Of a stretch of DNA of 64,000 nt, positions 34,602-43,446 are shown piece by piece. The position numbers and the translations under genes were made by a program. Position 1 is the stretch's first letter. Every line of letters begins with the position of its first letter. Below the pieces are notes generated by a model. It did no database searches. It saw only the letters and a list, made by a program, of their open reading frames with translations, and was not told the DNA's origin. Source of the DNA: Desulfobacter hydrogenophilus (GTDB lineage: Bacteria > Desulfobacterota > Desulfobacteria > Desulfobacterales > Desulfobacteraceae); the NCBI RefSeq assembly GCF_004319545.1, contig NZ_CP036313.1, positions 3,536,501 through 3,600,500 of the forward strand. Direction: 5' to 3'.

Positions 34602-35864
34602 ATGAAGATTGTACAATCAATAAAAAAATTCCTATCGAACATACCCATGGCAGGCTGGCTTTTAGGGATGCTGGTCGCTGTGTTGATTGAGTATTTCTGG
34701 GGATACGACTATATTTCCTACTACCTGGGCCTGCCCAAGATTCCGGTGCTGTTCGGCGCCATTATCATGCTCAAAGATCCGACTATGATCCCCGGCGCCC
34801 TGGCCTATGACCTGGTTGTTTATGTCCTGCCGGTCTGCATTGTGGGAAAAGCGTCTGCTTTTTTTACCAACCCGCTGGCAGCTGCCATGGAGAAGCTGCC
34901 ATTATGGATCTCCGTGCTGATCCATTTATGTTGTTTTTACGGTATTTTGTCTCTTTGGGCAGGAATAAACGACTATCGCGTGCTTGTGGTGAAACTGACG
35001 CTGATATCCATTATTTTGACCATCAGCATCAACGTCATCAACGGCTACCAGGGTGAATTTTCCTGTTCCCATCCAGGGTTTATGGCCGTGGGGGCCTATG
35101 TCTCGTCCGTGATTACCCTGTTTTTATTTGCCAATGACAAAATTTTTGGCGCTGCCGTGCTGCCGCCTTCCCTGGGGCCGTGGCTTTTCCCCTTTGCTTT
35201 GATCATGGGCGGGATCGCCGCTTCCGTTGCATCGCTTTTAGTGGCCATACCCTCATTCAGGACCCGGGGGGATTACCTGGCCATCATCTCTCTGGCCTTC
35301 ATGTTCATCGTCAAAAGTGCGGTGGAAAATATCAATGTCATCGGCGGTGCCCGGGGCATGGGCGGCCAGCCCGATCTTGCCCCGCTTTATGTGATCTTTA
35401 TCTGGACCATGCTGTGCATCTGGGTGATTCATAATTTTGTCACCTCTATCATGGGAAAGGCCCTTAATGCCGTGCGCGATGACGAGGCCGCTTCCGAGTC
35501 CATGACCGTGAAAACCCGGAAAACCAAGATGACAGCCTTCATGTTCGGCGCATTCTGGGCAGGTATAGCCGGTGGACTTTTTGCCCATGTGCTGACCTAT
35601 ATAAACCCGGGCATGTTCAGCATCAACCGGCTGGCAGAAATTCTTGCCATGGTCTATTTTGGCGGCCTGAACTCCATTGTGGGCTCCATTGTGGGCGCCG
35701 TCTCCATCAATATTTTGGGCGAAGCCCTGCGGCCCCTGGAGCTGTTCAAGTGGATCATTATTCCGCTGATACTGATTTTTGTTATGATTTTCAGGCCATA
35801 CGGCTTGATCTCTTTTAGGGAAATCAACGCCGGAAAACTTCTTGCGGCCAGAAAGAACAAATAA
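34602..35864 (+). CDS. livM: Branched-chain amino acid ABC transporter permease, LivM type
   Basis: A 420-aa membrane protein, longer than simple LivM (about 320-360 aa) because of an extra N-terminal region of about 100 residues with hydrophobic segments. The core shows INGYQGEFSCSHPGFMAVGAY, SFRTRGDYLAIISLAF and the coupling loop AFMFGAFWAGIAGGLFAHVL. The partner of LivH in the channel. Confidence 0.93.
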   Translation: MKIVQSIKKFLSNIPMAGWLLGMLVAVLIEYFWGYDYISYYLGLPKIPVLFGAIIMLKDPTMIPGALAYDLVVYVLPVCIVGKASAFFTNPLAAAMEKLPLWISVLIHLCCFYGILSLWAGINDYRVLVVKLTLISIILTISINVINGYQGEFSCSHPGFMAVGAYVSSVITLFLFANDKIFGAAVLPPSLGPWLFPFALIMGGIAASVASLLVAIPSFRTRGDYLAIISLAFMFIVKSAVENINVIGGARGMGGQPDLAPLYVIFIWTMLCIWVIHNFVTSIMGKALNAVRDDEAASESMTVKTRKTKMTAFMFGAFWAGIAGGLFAHVLTYINPGMFSINRLAEILAMVYFGGLNSIVGSIVGAVSINILGEALRPLELFKWIIIPLILIFVMIFRPYGLISFREINAGKLLAARKNK

Positions 35865-35874
35865 GGAAAATACC

Positions 35875-36648
35875 ATGACGCCTTTACTCCATGTAGATAA
35901 AATGACCCACTATTTCGGTGGGTTGCGGGCGGTTCACAATTATAACCTTTCGGTTGGACCAAATCAGATTGTCGGATTGATCGGCCCCAACGGGGCTGGC
36001 AAAACAACCGTTTTCAACCTGATTACAGGGGTCTATACCCCCACCGAAGGCCGTATTACCCTTGAAAATGAAAATATTGTGGGGTTGGAAACCAATGAAA
36101 TTGCAGCCAAGGGACTTGGTAGAACATTTCAGAACCTGGCCCTGTGGCGGCACATGAATGTACTCGACCATATTAAAATGGCCCATTATTCCCAGTTGTC
36201 CTATAGCCTTTTCGATTCGTTTTTTAATACCGGCAGATGCCGAAGACAGGAAGCCAAAGTCGAAGAGAATGCTTACCGGCTTCTGGAACTTTTTGATATT
36301 AAGCAACACGCCGATCAGTTGGTGACAAGCCTTCCCTACGGAGCCCAGCGGCGGGTGGAGATGGCCCGGGCCATGGCCACCAATCCCAAGGTTCTTTTCC
36401 TGGATGAACCCACCGCAGGCATGACCCCTGACGAGCTGATCCAGATGATCAAAATTATCAGGCAGGTACACCAGGATTTCGGGGTGGCTATTTTTCTGAT
36501 TGAACATCGCATGAAATTTGTGATGGAGCTTTGTCAGCATATCCAGACCCTGGTGTTTGGCGAAGTGATTGCCCAAGGCCCCCCCGAAGAGATCCAGAAC
36601 AACCCTAAAGTGATTGAAGCCTATCTGGGCAAGGAGGATTTGACCTGA
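35875..36648 (+). CDS. livG: Branched-chain amino acid ABC transporter ATP-binding protein, LivG type
   Basis: A 257-aa ATPase: Walker A GPNGAGKTT near residue 38, the LivG-type signature LPYGAQRRVEMARAM, Walker B VLFLDEPTAGM and H-loop LIEHRM. The ATG at 35875 is preceded by AAGGAAAAT, which makes it better than an upstream in-frame start at 35842. The stop overlaps the LivF start (TGATG). Confidence 0.93.
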   Translation: MTPLLHVDKMTHYFGGLRAVHNYNLSVGPNQIVGLIGPNGAGKTTVFNLITGVYTPTEGRITLENENIVGLETNEIAAKGLGRTFQNLALWRHMNVLDHIKMAHYSQLSYSLFDSFFNTGRCRRQEAKVEENAYRLLELFDIKQHADQLVTSLPYGAQRRVEMARAMATNPKVLFLDEPTAGMTPDELIQMIKIIRQVHQDFGVAIFLIEHRMKFVMELCQHIQTLVFGEVIAQGPPEEIQNNPKVIEAYLGKEDLT

Positions 36649-37361
36649 TGCAGCTGAATGTTAAAAATCTTAAGGTGTCCTACGGCAATATCAAGGCGCT
36701 TCACGGGCTGGACTTCAGCATTGATGCCGGTGAAATCGTCACAATTATCGGGGCCAACGGGGCGGGCAAAAGCACCACCCTTCGCGCCATCTCCCGGATG
36801 GTTCCCAGTGAGTCGGGCTCCGTCATTGAATTTGAGGGAAAAGATGTCCTGTCCTATACCACAGACAAGGTGGTCACCCGGCTTGGCATCTCCCATGTGC
36901 CCGAAGGCCGAAGAATTTTCGGCAACCTTACAGTAACGGAAAACTTGACGCTGGCCTGTTTTGCCAGAAAAGATACCGAGCAGATTGAAACGGATAAAAA
37001 GTGGGTGTTTGATCTTTTCCCCCGCCTTGAAGAGCGAAAGAATCAGATTTCCGGCACCCTGTCCGGCGGAGAGCAGCAGATGCTTGCCGTGGGCAGGGGG
37101 TACCTGAGCGGCAGAAAAATCATGATTCTGGATGAGCCCTCCATGGGGCTTGCGCCTTTGCTTATGCTTGAGATGTTTGATGCATTAAAAGAGATCAACA
37201 GGCATGGCACCACCATCCTTTTGGTTGAACAGAACGCCCGATTAGCCCTCAAGTTTGCCCAGAGAGGTTATGTAATTGAACATGGCAAACTTGTGCTTGA
37301 AGGCCCGGCTGATAAGCTGCTTGACGATCCGGAGGTGAAAAAAGCGTACCTGGGGGCGTAA
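36648..37361 (+). CDS. livF: Branched-chain amino acid ABC transporter ATP-binding protein, LivF type
   Basis: A 237-aa ATPase: Walker A GANGAGKST, LSGGEQQMLAVGRGY signature, ILDEPSMGLAPL Walker B and LLVEQNARLAL H-loop. It energises the permease with LivG. The gene ends 7 bp before the convergent tex gene. Confidence 0.93.
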   Translation: MQLNVKNLKVSYGNIKALHGLDFSIDAGEIVTIIGANGAGKSTTLRAISRMVPSESGSVIEFEGKDVLSYTTDKVVTRLGISHVPEGRRIFGNLTVTENLTLACFARKDTEQIETDKKWVFDLFPRLEERKNQISGTLSGGEQQMLAVGRGYLSGRKIMILDEPSMGLAPLLMLEMFDALKEINRHGTTILLVEQNARLALKFAQRGYVIEHGKLVLEGPADKLLDDPEVKKAYLGA

Positions 37362-37368
37362 GTTTTAA

Positions 37369-39498
37369 TCAGCCTGTTTTCATGGATAACGAGATCCGTT
37401 TTCTGGGGATATCTACCTCAAGAACGCGCACCTGTACCTGCTGACGTACTTTGACAACCTCATTGGGATCCTTGACAAATCGGTCCGCAAGCTGGCTGAT
37501 GTGAACAAGACCGTCCTGGTGTACCCCGATATCCACAAAAGCGCCAAATGCGGTGACATTAGTCACAATGCCGGGAACAACCATGTCAGGCACCAGGTCT
37601 TTCATTTCATGGATATCTTTGTCAAAGGAAAAGGCCTGGAAGGGCTGTCTCGGGTCCCGTCCCGGGGCTGCCAGCTCGGCAACGATGTCCTTGAGCGTGG
37701 GAAGGCCTGTGGTCGCCGTTACATAGGGCGTAAGGTCTATACTTTGCACCGGCGCTTTTGCCGTCATCATCTCTTCCACTCGACAGCCGATATCGTTGGC
37801 CATCTGTTTGACCACGGGATAGGATTCGGGATGAATACCGCTGCGGTCCAGGGGATTTTTTCCGTTTTGGATTCTTAAAAATCCTGCGGCCTGTTCAAAT
37901 GCTTTTTTGCCCAGGCGGGGCACCTTGAGAAAATCGGTTCGGGATGCAAATGCGCCATTTTCATCCCGATATTTGACCATGTTGGCGGCAATGCCGGCGT
38001 TCAGGCCGGATACCCGGGACAAAAGCTGCTTTGATGCGGTGTTGGCCTCCACGCCCACCTGGTTGACGCAGGAAACCACCACATCGTCCAGGGCGGCTTG
38101 AAGCATGGTCTGGTCCACATCGTGCTGGTATTGTCCCACTCCGATGGATTTAGGTTCCACCTTGACAAGCTCTGCCAAGGGGTCCATGAGGCGTCTGCCG
38201 ATTGATACCGCGCCCCTGACCGTGATGTCGTGGTCCGGGAATTCTTCCCTGGCTGTTTGGGAGGCTGAGTAAATGGATGCCCCGCTTTCGTCTACCATGA
38301 TCACATCCACATCTTCGGGCAGTGTCAGTTCCTTGATAAAGCTTTCGGTCTCCCTGCCTGCCGTGCCGTTGCCCACGGCGATGGCGCGGATTTCGTATCG
38401 AGAGACAAGTTTGGGGATGAGCTGTGCAGCGGATGATTTTCCGTTTGGGGTATGGGGATGGATGACATCATGGTGAACCAGCTTTCCCGTGGCATCCAGG
38501 CAAGCGATTTTGCATCCGGTGCGGAACCCCGGATCAACCGCCAGCACAGGCCTGCCACCAAGGGGAGGGGAGAGGAGCACCTGGCGTAAATTGTCTGAGA
38601 AAACCGCCACTGCCTTTTCATCGGCCTTTTGTTTGAGAATTCGCAAGGCCTCATTTTCAATGGATTTGGACAACAGGCGTTTGTATGCGTCTTCGGCGGC
38701 GGCAAGGATCTGCTCCCGGCTTTGGGGGTTAACCGTTCTATTACCCGGGTAAATTCTCTGGATGATATCCAACGCTTTTTTTTCATCGGGCAGGACATGA
38801 ACACGCAAAACTTTTTCGGCGGCTCCCCTGAGCATGGCAAGTATGCGGTGGGACGGCGCTTTAAATGCCGGCTCCTCCCAGTCAAAATAGTCCTTGAACT
38901 TGGCTCCGTCGTTTACTTTGCCCTTGATTACCGTTGTATTGATCATGGCTGTTTTGATGAACAGATCCCTGACCCCTGATCGGATGGATGCATCGTCGTT
39001 AATAATTTCGGCAATGATATCCCTGGCTCCGGCCAACGCATCTTCGAGGCTTGCCACATCGGGGCCGATGAATCCGGTTGCCTCCTTTTGAAGGTCGATA
39101 CCGGTTTTAGGGTCCAGAATCATCAGGGCCAGGGGCTCCAGACCCTTTTCCCGGGCAATTGTGGCGCGGGTCCGCCTTTTGGGGCGATACTTTTCATACA
39201 CATCCTCCAGTCGGGTCATGGAGTCTGCATTTTCAATGAGTTGGCTCAGCTCTTTGGTATAAAGCTGCCTTTCTTCTAAAGATTTGATAATAGCCTGTTT
39301 CCTGGCTGCCAGCTCTTTTAAAGCCTTTGCCCTGTCCCGGATATCGGATATCGCCACCTCGTCCAGGCTGCCTGTGCGCTCTTTTCGGTATCTTGCGATA
39401 AAAGGCACTGTGGAACCCTGGTCCAGTAGATCCAGAACTGCTGTCACCTGGTTTTCTTTCAGGCCGGTGTTCCGGCTGATCATCATTTTAATATTCAT
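37369..39498 (-). CDS. tex: Tex, RNA-binding transcription accessory protein
   Basis: A 709-aa Tex/Spt6-like protein, slightly shorter than the usual 720-780 aa. It has the N-terminal Tex helical domain (STVPFIARYRKERTGSLDE), YqgF-like region (VLAVDPGFRTGCKIACLD), the helix-hairpin-helix region ending LNAGIAANMVKYRDENGAF, and a C-terminal S1 domain (GIVTNVTAFGAFVDIGVHQD). Known relatives affect transcription and RNA turnover. It is convergent to livF. No role in the neighbouring operons is implied. Confidence 0.95.
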   Translation of the reverse strand: MNIKMMISRNTGLKENQVTAVLDLLDQGSTVPFIARYRKERTGSLDEVAISDIRDRAKALKELAARKQAIIKSLEERQLYTKELSQLIENADSMTRLEDVYEKYRPKRRTRATIAREKGLEPLALMILDPKTGIDLQKEATGFIGPDVASLEDALAGARDIIAEIINDDASIRSGVRDLFIKTAMINTTVIKGKVNDGAKFKDYFDWEEPAFKAPSHRILAMLRGAAEKVLRVHVLPDEKKALDIIQRIYPGNRTVNPQSREQILAAAEDAYKRLLSKSIENEALRILKQKADEKAVAVFSDNLRQVLLSPPLGGRPVLAVDPGFRTGCKIACLDATGKLVHHDVIHPHTPNGKSSAAQLIPKLVSRYEIRAIAVGNGTAGRETESFIKELTLPEDVDVIMVDESGASIYSASQTAREEFPDHDITVRGAVSIGRRLMDPLAELVKVEPKSIGVGQYQHDVDQTMLQAALDDVVVSCVNQVGVEANTASKQLLSRVSGLNAGIAANMVKYRDENGAFASRTDFLKVPRLGKKAFEQAAGFLRIQNGKNPLDRSGIHPESYPVVKQMANDIGCRVEEMMTAKAPVQSIDLTPYVTATTGLPTLKDIVAELAAPGRDPRQPFQAFSFDKDIHEMKDLVPDMVVPGIVTNVTAFGAFVDIGVHQDGLVHISQLADRFVKDPNEVVKVRQQVQVRVLEVDIPRKRISLSMKTG

Positions 39499-39830
39499 GC
39501 CGTTTTATTACAGCGGGCCAGGGCAAAAAGTCAATGGTTTCGACACCTGGTGAGTGCCCGGGTATTACTTTTCTTACGTTTAAGACCTTAAGGAAGGCTC
39601 CCTGATATTTTCAAAGAATGCAAGAAGTGCTTTGTCGGTTATCTGGCTGGATGTTGAGCTGGCAAGGGTCGGTTTGTCGGCAGCAGAATATTTTTTTAGC
39701 CGGATGGCGCCGGTGGGCAAGGTCCGTGAGGCGCTTCTTCTTTTTTGCAACAGCCCCCCCCTGTTCAATTCCCTATTGGCTCAGTTTTAAATGACCATTT
39801 TGGACTCAATTTAACATGACCATCAACACC
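39499..39830. other. Intergenic region, no supported gene
   Basis: On the minus strand 39580-39768 is open from a TTG with 62 codons (contains RTLPTGAIRLKKYSAAD), but has no ribosome site and no recognised family; it could be a fragment. The rest is simple sequence. Confidence 0.3.
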
Positions 39831-39859
39831 TTGACGACCATTGGTTCCAGGCGTATATT
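39831..39859 (+). promoter_or_regulatory. Probable promoter of the Hyf/Ehr-like operon
   Basis: TTGACG at 39831-39836 and TATATT at 39854-39859 with a 17-bp spacer. It is followed after about 60 bases by the first ATG. Confidence 0.5.
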
Positions 39860-39875
39860 TGCCCGCGCGTAGATG

Positions 39876-39902
39876 TTTGAATAGAATTTGATCGTATTCA
39901 AA
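39876..39902 (+). promoter_or_regulatory. Inverted repeat in the leader of the Hyf/Ehr-like operon
   Basis: TTTGAATA and TATTCAAA form an 8-bp perfect inverted repeat separated by 11 bp, ending 17 bp before the ATG. It may be a regulator site or a leader hairpin covering the start region. Confidence 0.35.
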
Positions 39903-39919
39903 AAAGGCCGGAACAGACA

Positions 39920-41890
39920 ATGTTTTTTTTTACCGCTGCCATGATAATTTTATTGACAGGATCGCTTCTTTTGCCGTTCAGCGGCAGGGGCCACCTGGCT
40001 AATATCGCAGGCCCCCTGTTTGCCCTCACCGGTGCCGTTCTGGCACTCGCCGCAGGCGTTGATGCCATCTGCACCGGTGGCTTTGATTTCATATCTCCCT
40101 GGAACTACCAACTGGGCGGGTTTCATCTAAAACTGGACCCCCTGTCCGGCTACTTTACCATGGTCATTGCCATGGTTTGCGGACTGTCCGCCCTTTATGG
40201 CAGAGATTACCTCAAGCCCTATGCCAATGAAAAACACCTGGGCGTTTCCTGGTCCATGTTTTTGCTGCTGTTTGCCAGCATGTTGCTGGTCATCACCGCA
40301 TGGAACGGGGTACTCTTTCTGGTGGCATGGGAAATCATGTCCCTCTCTTCTTTTTTCCTGGTAATTTTTGAATCCCATCGCCCCGGGGTATTGGCTGCCG
40401 GATGGACCTATCTTGTGGCCACGCATCTGGGAACCGCCTTTCTAATGGTGATGTTCCTACTGCTGGGACAAAACCACTCCTATGATTTCAATGTCATTCA
40501 AGCCTCCGGCCCCATGGCTACCTTTTTATTTGTCTTGGCCGTCGTCGGATTTGGCACCAAAGCAGGTTTTCTACCCTTTCATGTCTGGCTGCCAGAAGCC
40601 CATCCGGCGGCCCCGTCCCATGTATCTGCGGTGATGAGCGCCGCCATGATTAAAACCGGGATCTACGGTATTCTTCGCATTTCCATACTCATGGGACCCT
40701 TCCAGGCTTCCTGGGGATGGATATTGATTATAGTGGGAGCGCTCACCGGCATTTTCGGTGTGCTGTCAGCCTTGTCCCAACAGGATTTAAAACGTCTTCT
40801 GGCTTACTCCAGTGTGGAAAACATCGGTATCATCGCCATTGGACTGGGCTTAGGATTCCTGGGATTTGCCACACAACATCCGGTCATTGGTCTTCTGGGA
40901 ATCGCCGGGGGCATGCTCCATGTCCTGAATCATGCCCTGTTCAAAAGCCTGCTGTTTTTCGGAGCCGGCGCTGTCAGACATGCCACCCACACCCTGGAAA
41001 TGGAAAAGATGGGGGGGCTCATGAAAGGGATGCCCATAACAGGCACCACCTTTGTCATTGGCGCTGCCGCCATTTGTGCCCTGCCCCCCTTAAACGGGTT
41101 TATCAGTGAATTTTTGATTTATTTCGGCTCGTTTTCTTCCCTTTACGGCAGCAAAGGCACCTTCAGTGTGCTGGCCGCAGTGACCGTGATCATTGCCCTG
41201 GCCCTCATCGGCGGACTGGCCCTGGCCTGTTTCACCAAAGCGGCCGGGATTGTCTTTTCAGGGGAGCCCCGGACCCGGGAAGCGGCAAAGGCAAAGGAAT
41301 CCGGTGTGTTCATGCCAATATCCATGGGAATACTGGTGGCCCTTTGCGTATATATCGGCCTTTTCAGTCCCCAGGTCATTGGTTTTCTGGGGCCGGTGTT
41401 TGATACCACCGTTGCCGGTCACCCCCTGGGTGATGCAAGTCTTGCCCCGGCAGTTGTGTCCCTTACCATGGTCAGCCGGGTGGGGGCGGGACTTATTGCG
41501 CTGATAGTTTTTCTGGGCCTTGTGAAACGCAGATGGATGCAGCATAAAATTGTGGAGAAAAGCACCACCTGGGGCTGCGGGTATGCCACACCCACGGCAA
41601 AAATTCAGTACACGGCCTCGTCCTTTGCCGATCCCATTGTATCGATGTTTGATACAACCCTTTATCCAGTGAAAAATCTCAAAACGGACCCAGGCCTTTT
41701 TCCCACAGCCTTTTCTTATGAATCCCGGTCAAAGGATATTTTCATGCACCATGTCTACCGTCCGCTGTTTTCCGTTATTAAATCGGCGGCACTGGGACTG
41801 CACTGGCTACAGCGGGGATACAACCAACTTTATGTCCTCTACATTGTTTTAACACTTCTGGCATTATTGTTCTGGATACTCTGGATTTAA
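39920..41890 (+). CDS. Hydrogenase-4-type antiporter-like subunit, HyfB/NuoL family
   Basis: A 656-aa membrane protein with many hydrophobic segments. It has the antiporter signature residues: Glu in WEIMSLSSFFL, Lys in GFGTKAGFLPFHVWLPEAHPAAPS, and LLAYSSVENIGIIAIG. This subunit family pumps ions in complex I, Mrp and Hyf/Ehr complexes. It is the first gene of a six-gene operon and ends 10 bp before the NuoH-like gene. Confidence 0.9.
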   Translation: MFFFTAAMIILLTGSLLLPFSGRGHLANIAGPLFALTGAVLALAAGVDAICTGGFDFISPWNYQLGGFHLKLDPLSGYFTMVIAMVCGLSALYGRDYLKPYANEKHLGVSWSMFLLLFASMLLVITAWNGVLFLVAWEIMSLSSFFLVIFESHRPGVLAAGWTYLVATHLGTAFLMVMFLLLGQNHSYDFNVIQASGPMATFLFVLAVVGFGTKAGFLPFHVWLPEAHPAAPSHVSAVMSAAMIKTGIYGILRISILMGPFQASWGWILIIVGALTGIFGVLSALSQQDLKRLLAYSSVENIGIIAIGLGLGFLGFATQHPVIGLLGIAGGMLHVLNHALFKSLLFFGAGAVRHATHTLEMEKMGGLMKGMPITGTTFVIGAAAICALPPLNGFISEFLIYFGSFSSLYGSKGTFSVLAAVTVIIALALIGGLALACFTKAAGIVFSGEPRTREAAKAKESGVFMPISMGILVALCVYIGLFSPQVIGFLGPVFDTTVAGHPLGDASLAPAVVSLTMVSRVGAGLIALIVFLGLVKRRWMQHKIVEKSTTWGCGYATPTAKIQYTASSFADPIVSMFDTTLYPVKNLKTDPGLFPTAFSYESRSKDIFMHHVYRPLFSVIKSAALGLHWLQRGYNQLYVLYIVLTLLALLFWILWI

Positions 41891-41903
41891 GAAAGAGGAT
41901 GTG

Positions 41904-42794
41904 ATGAGATTCACCATTTTTTTCCATGTGATTGCAGCGTTTATTTTATCTCCCATGATTCCGGGCATTATTAATAAAGTTAAAGCCTTTTTTGCCGGAA
42001 GAAAAGGCAAACCCGTTCTGCAGATGTATTATGATTTGGCAAAACTTGTGCAAAAGGGGGCCGTTTACAGCCGAACCACCACATGGATTTTTCAGATATC
42101 CCCCCTGGTCACTGCCGCTGTGGGCATCATCGGGGTCATGCTGGTACCCTTGGGAAACACACCGGGACTGCTGGCTTTTTCCGGGGATTATATCCTTCTG
42201 GTGTATCTGTTTGGTGTGTCCAGATTTTTTACGGTACTTGCGGCTCTGGACACAGGATCGCCCTTTGAGGGCATGGGGGCCAGCCGGGAAGTCCAATTTG
42301 CATTGCTGGCGGAACCCGCCCTGCTCCTGGGGCTGTGCGCATTGAGCGCCCTGAGCGGAGAAACCTCCATGAACACCATGGTCATCTCGCTCCAGGCGGG
42401 TACCCGACCGGTGCTGGCCTGTGCCATCTTTATTGTCCTTCTGGCTGAAAATGCAAGAATCCCCTTTGATGATCCCACCACCCATCTGGAACTGACCATG
42501 GTCCATGAAGTGATGATTTTAGACCACAGCGGACCGGACCTTGCCCTCATCGAATATGGATCAGCCCTGAAATTATGGGCATATGGCTCACTGACGGCCA
42601 GCCTGATTGTCCCCCAGGGGATTTTGAGTCCCTGGGCTTCCCTGGGTGCCGGATTTGTGGCCCTGCTATTCGTCACCGTGACGGTGGGAGTCATCGAATC
42701 CATCATGGCCCGTCTGAGACTGATCCGGATTCCCCAGCTTTTGGTGGGTGCCACCATTCTGTCACTCATCAGCTTGATTCTCATCATAAGGTAA
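41904..42794 (+). CDS. Membrane subunit, HyfC/NuoH family
   Basis: A 296-aa subunit connecting membrane and peripheral parts. It has GMGASREVQFALLAEPALLLGL, corresponding to the NuoH SREVQ-type loop, and ENARIPFDDPTTHLELTMVHEVMIL, the conserved acidic loop in HyfC/HycD. The ATG at 41904 is preferred over a GTG at 41901, with GAGGA upstream. Confidence 0.92.
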   Translation: MRFTIFFHVIAAFILSPMIPGIINKVKAFFAGRKGKPVLQMYYDLAKLVQKGAVYSRTTTWIFQISPLVTAAVGIIGVMLVPLGNTPGLLAFSGDYILLVYLFGVSRFFTVLAALDTGSPFEGMGASREVQFALLAEPALLLGLCALSALSGETSMNTMVISLQAGTRPVLACAIFIVLLAENARIPFDDPTTHLELTMVHEVMILDHSGPDLALIEYGSALKLWAYGSLTASLIVPQGILSPWASLGAGFVALLFVTVTVGVIESIMARLRLIRIPQLLVGATILSLISLILIIR

Positions 42795-42798
42795 AAAA

Positions 42799-43446
42799 AT
42801 GAACAGCATTTTTAACTTCCTGGTTATTCTTCTGATTTTGCTTAATTTCCGGCTCATCAGCTCAAGCCGCCTGATGCCCTGCATTCACGTACTGGTGATA
42901 CAGGCGCTGATACTTTCCGGTGTGGCCTGGATGACCCATCAGGGTCACATGTCTTTACATCTTTATTTCATGCTGGTCGTGAATGTATTTCTAAAAGCCG
43001 CCGTGCTGCCCTGGATGCTCACCCGGGTGGTTCAAAAAAACATCATTTCAAGGGAGCTGGACCCCTTGGTGGGGTACTCCCCCTCCCTGATTATCGGAGT
43101 GGTGCTGCTGGGTATCAGCGTGATGATTTCCCGGCCCCTTTCCCTTTCCCACACCCTGATTGAAGATCTTTTCCTGCCGGTATCCCTGTTCACCCTGTTT
43201 TCCGGACTGTTCATGATCATTGCCCGCAAAAAGGCCATTACCCAGGTGTTGGGATATATGGTCATGGAAAACGGGATTTATACTTTTGGGGTGGCCATGG
43301 CCATTCATGAACCCCTTATTGTGGAATTAAGTGTGCTGCTGGATGTATTTGTGGCCGTGCTCATCATGGGGGTGGCCATCTTTCATATCAGCCGGGAATT
43401 CAATCACATTGACACGGACCGCCTGAGTGTCCTGAGGGATCTGTAA
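42799..43446 (+). CDS. Membrane subunit, HyfE family
   Basis: A 215-aa membrane protein with about seven hydrophobic segments, including KAAVLPWMLTRVV, ARKKAITQVLGYMVMENGIY and LDVFVAVLIMGVAIFHISRE, matching HyfE (a NuoK-like fusion). Its stop overlaps the start of the next gene. It is an ion-path subunit of the complex. Confidence 0.88.
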   Translation: MNSIFNFLVILLILLNFRLISSSRLMPCIHVLVIQALILSGVAWMTHQGHMSLHLYFMLVVNVFLKAAVLPWMLTRVVQKNIISRELDPLVGYSPSLIIGVVLLGISVMISRPLSLSHTLIEDLFLPVSLFTLFSGLFMIIARKKAITQVLGYMVMENGIYTFGVAMAIHEPLIVELSVLLDVFVAVLIMGVAIFHISREFNHIDTDRLSVLRDL

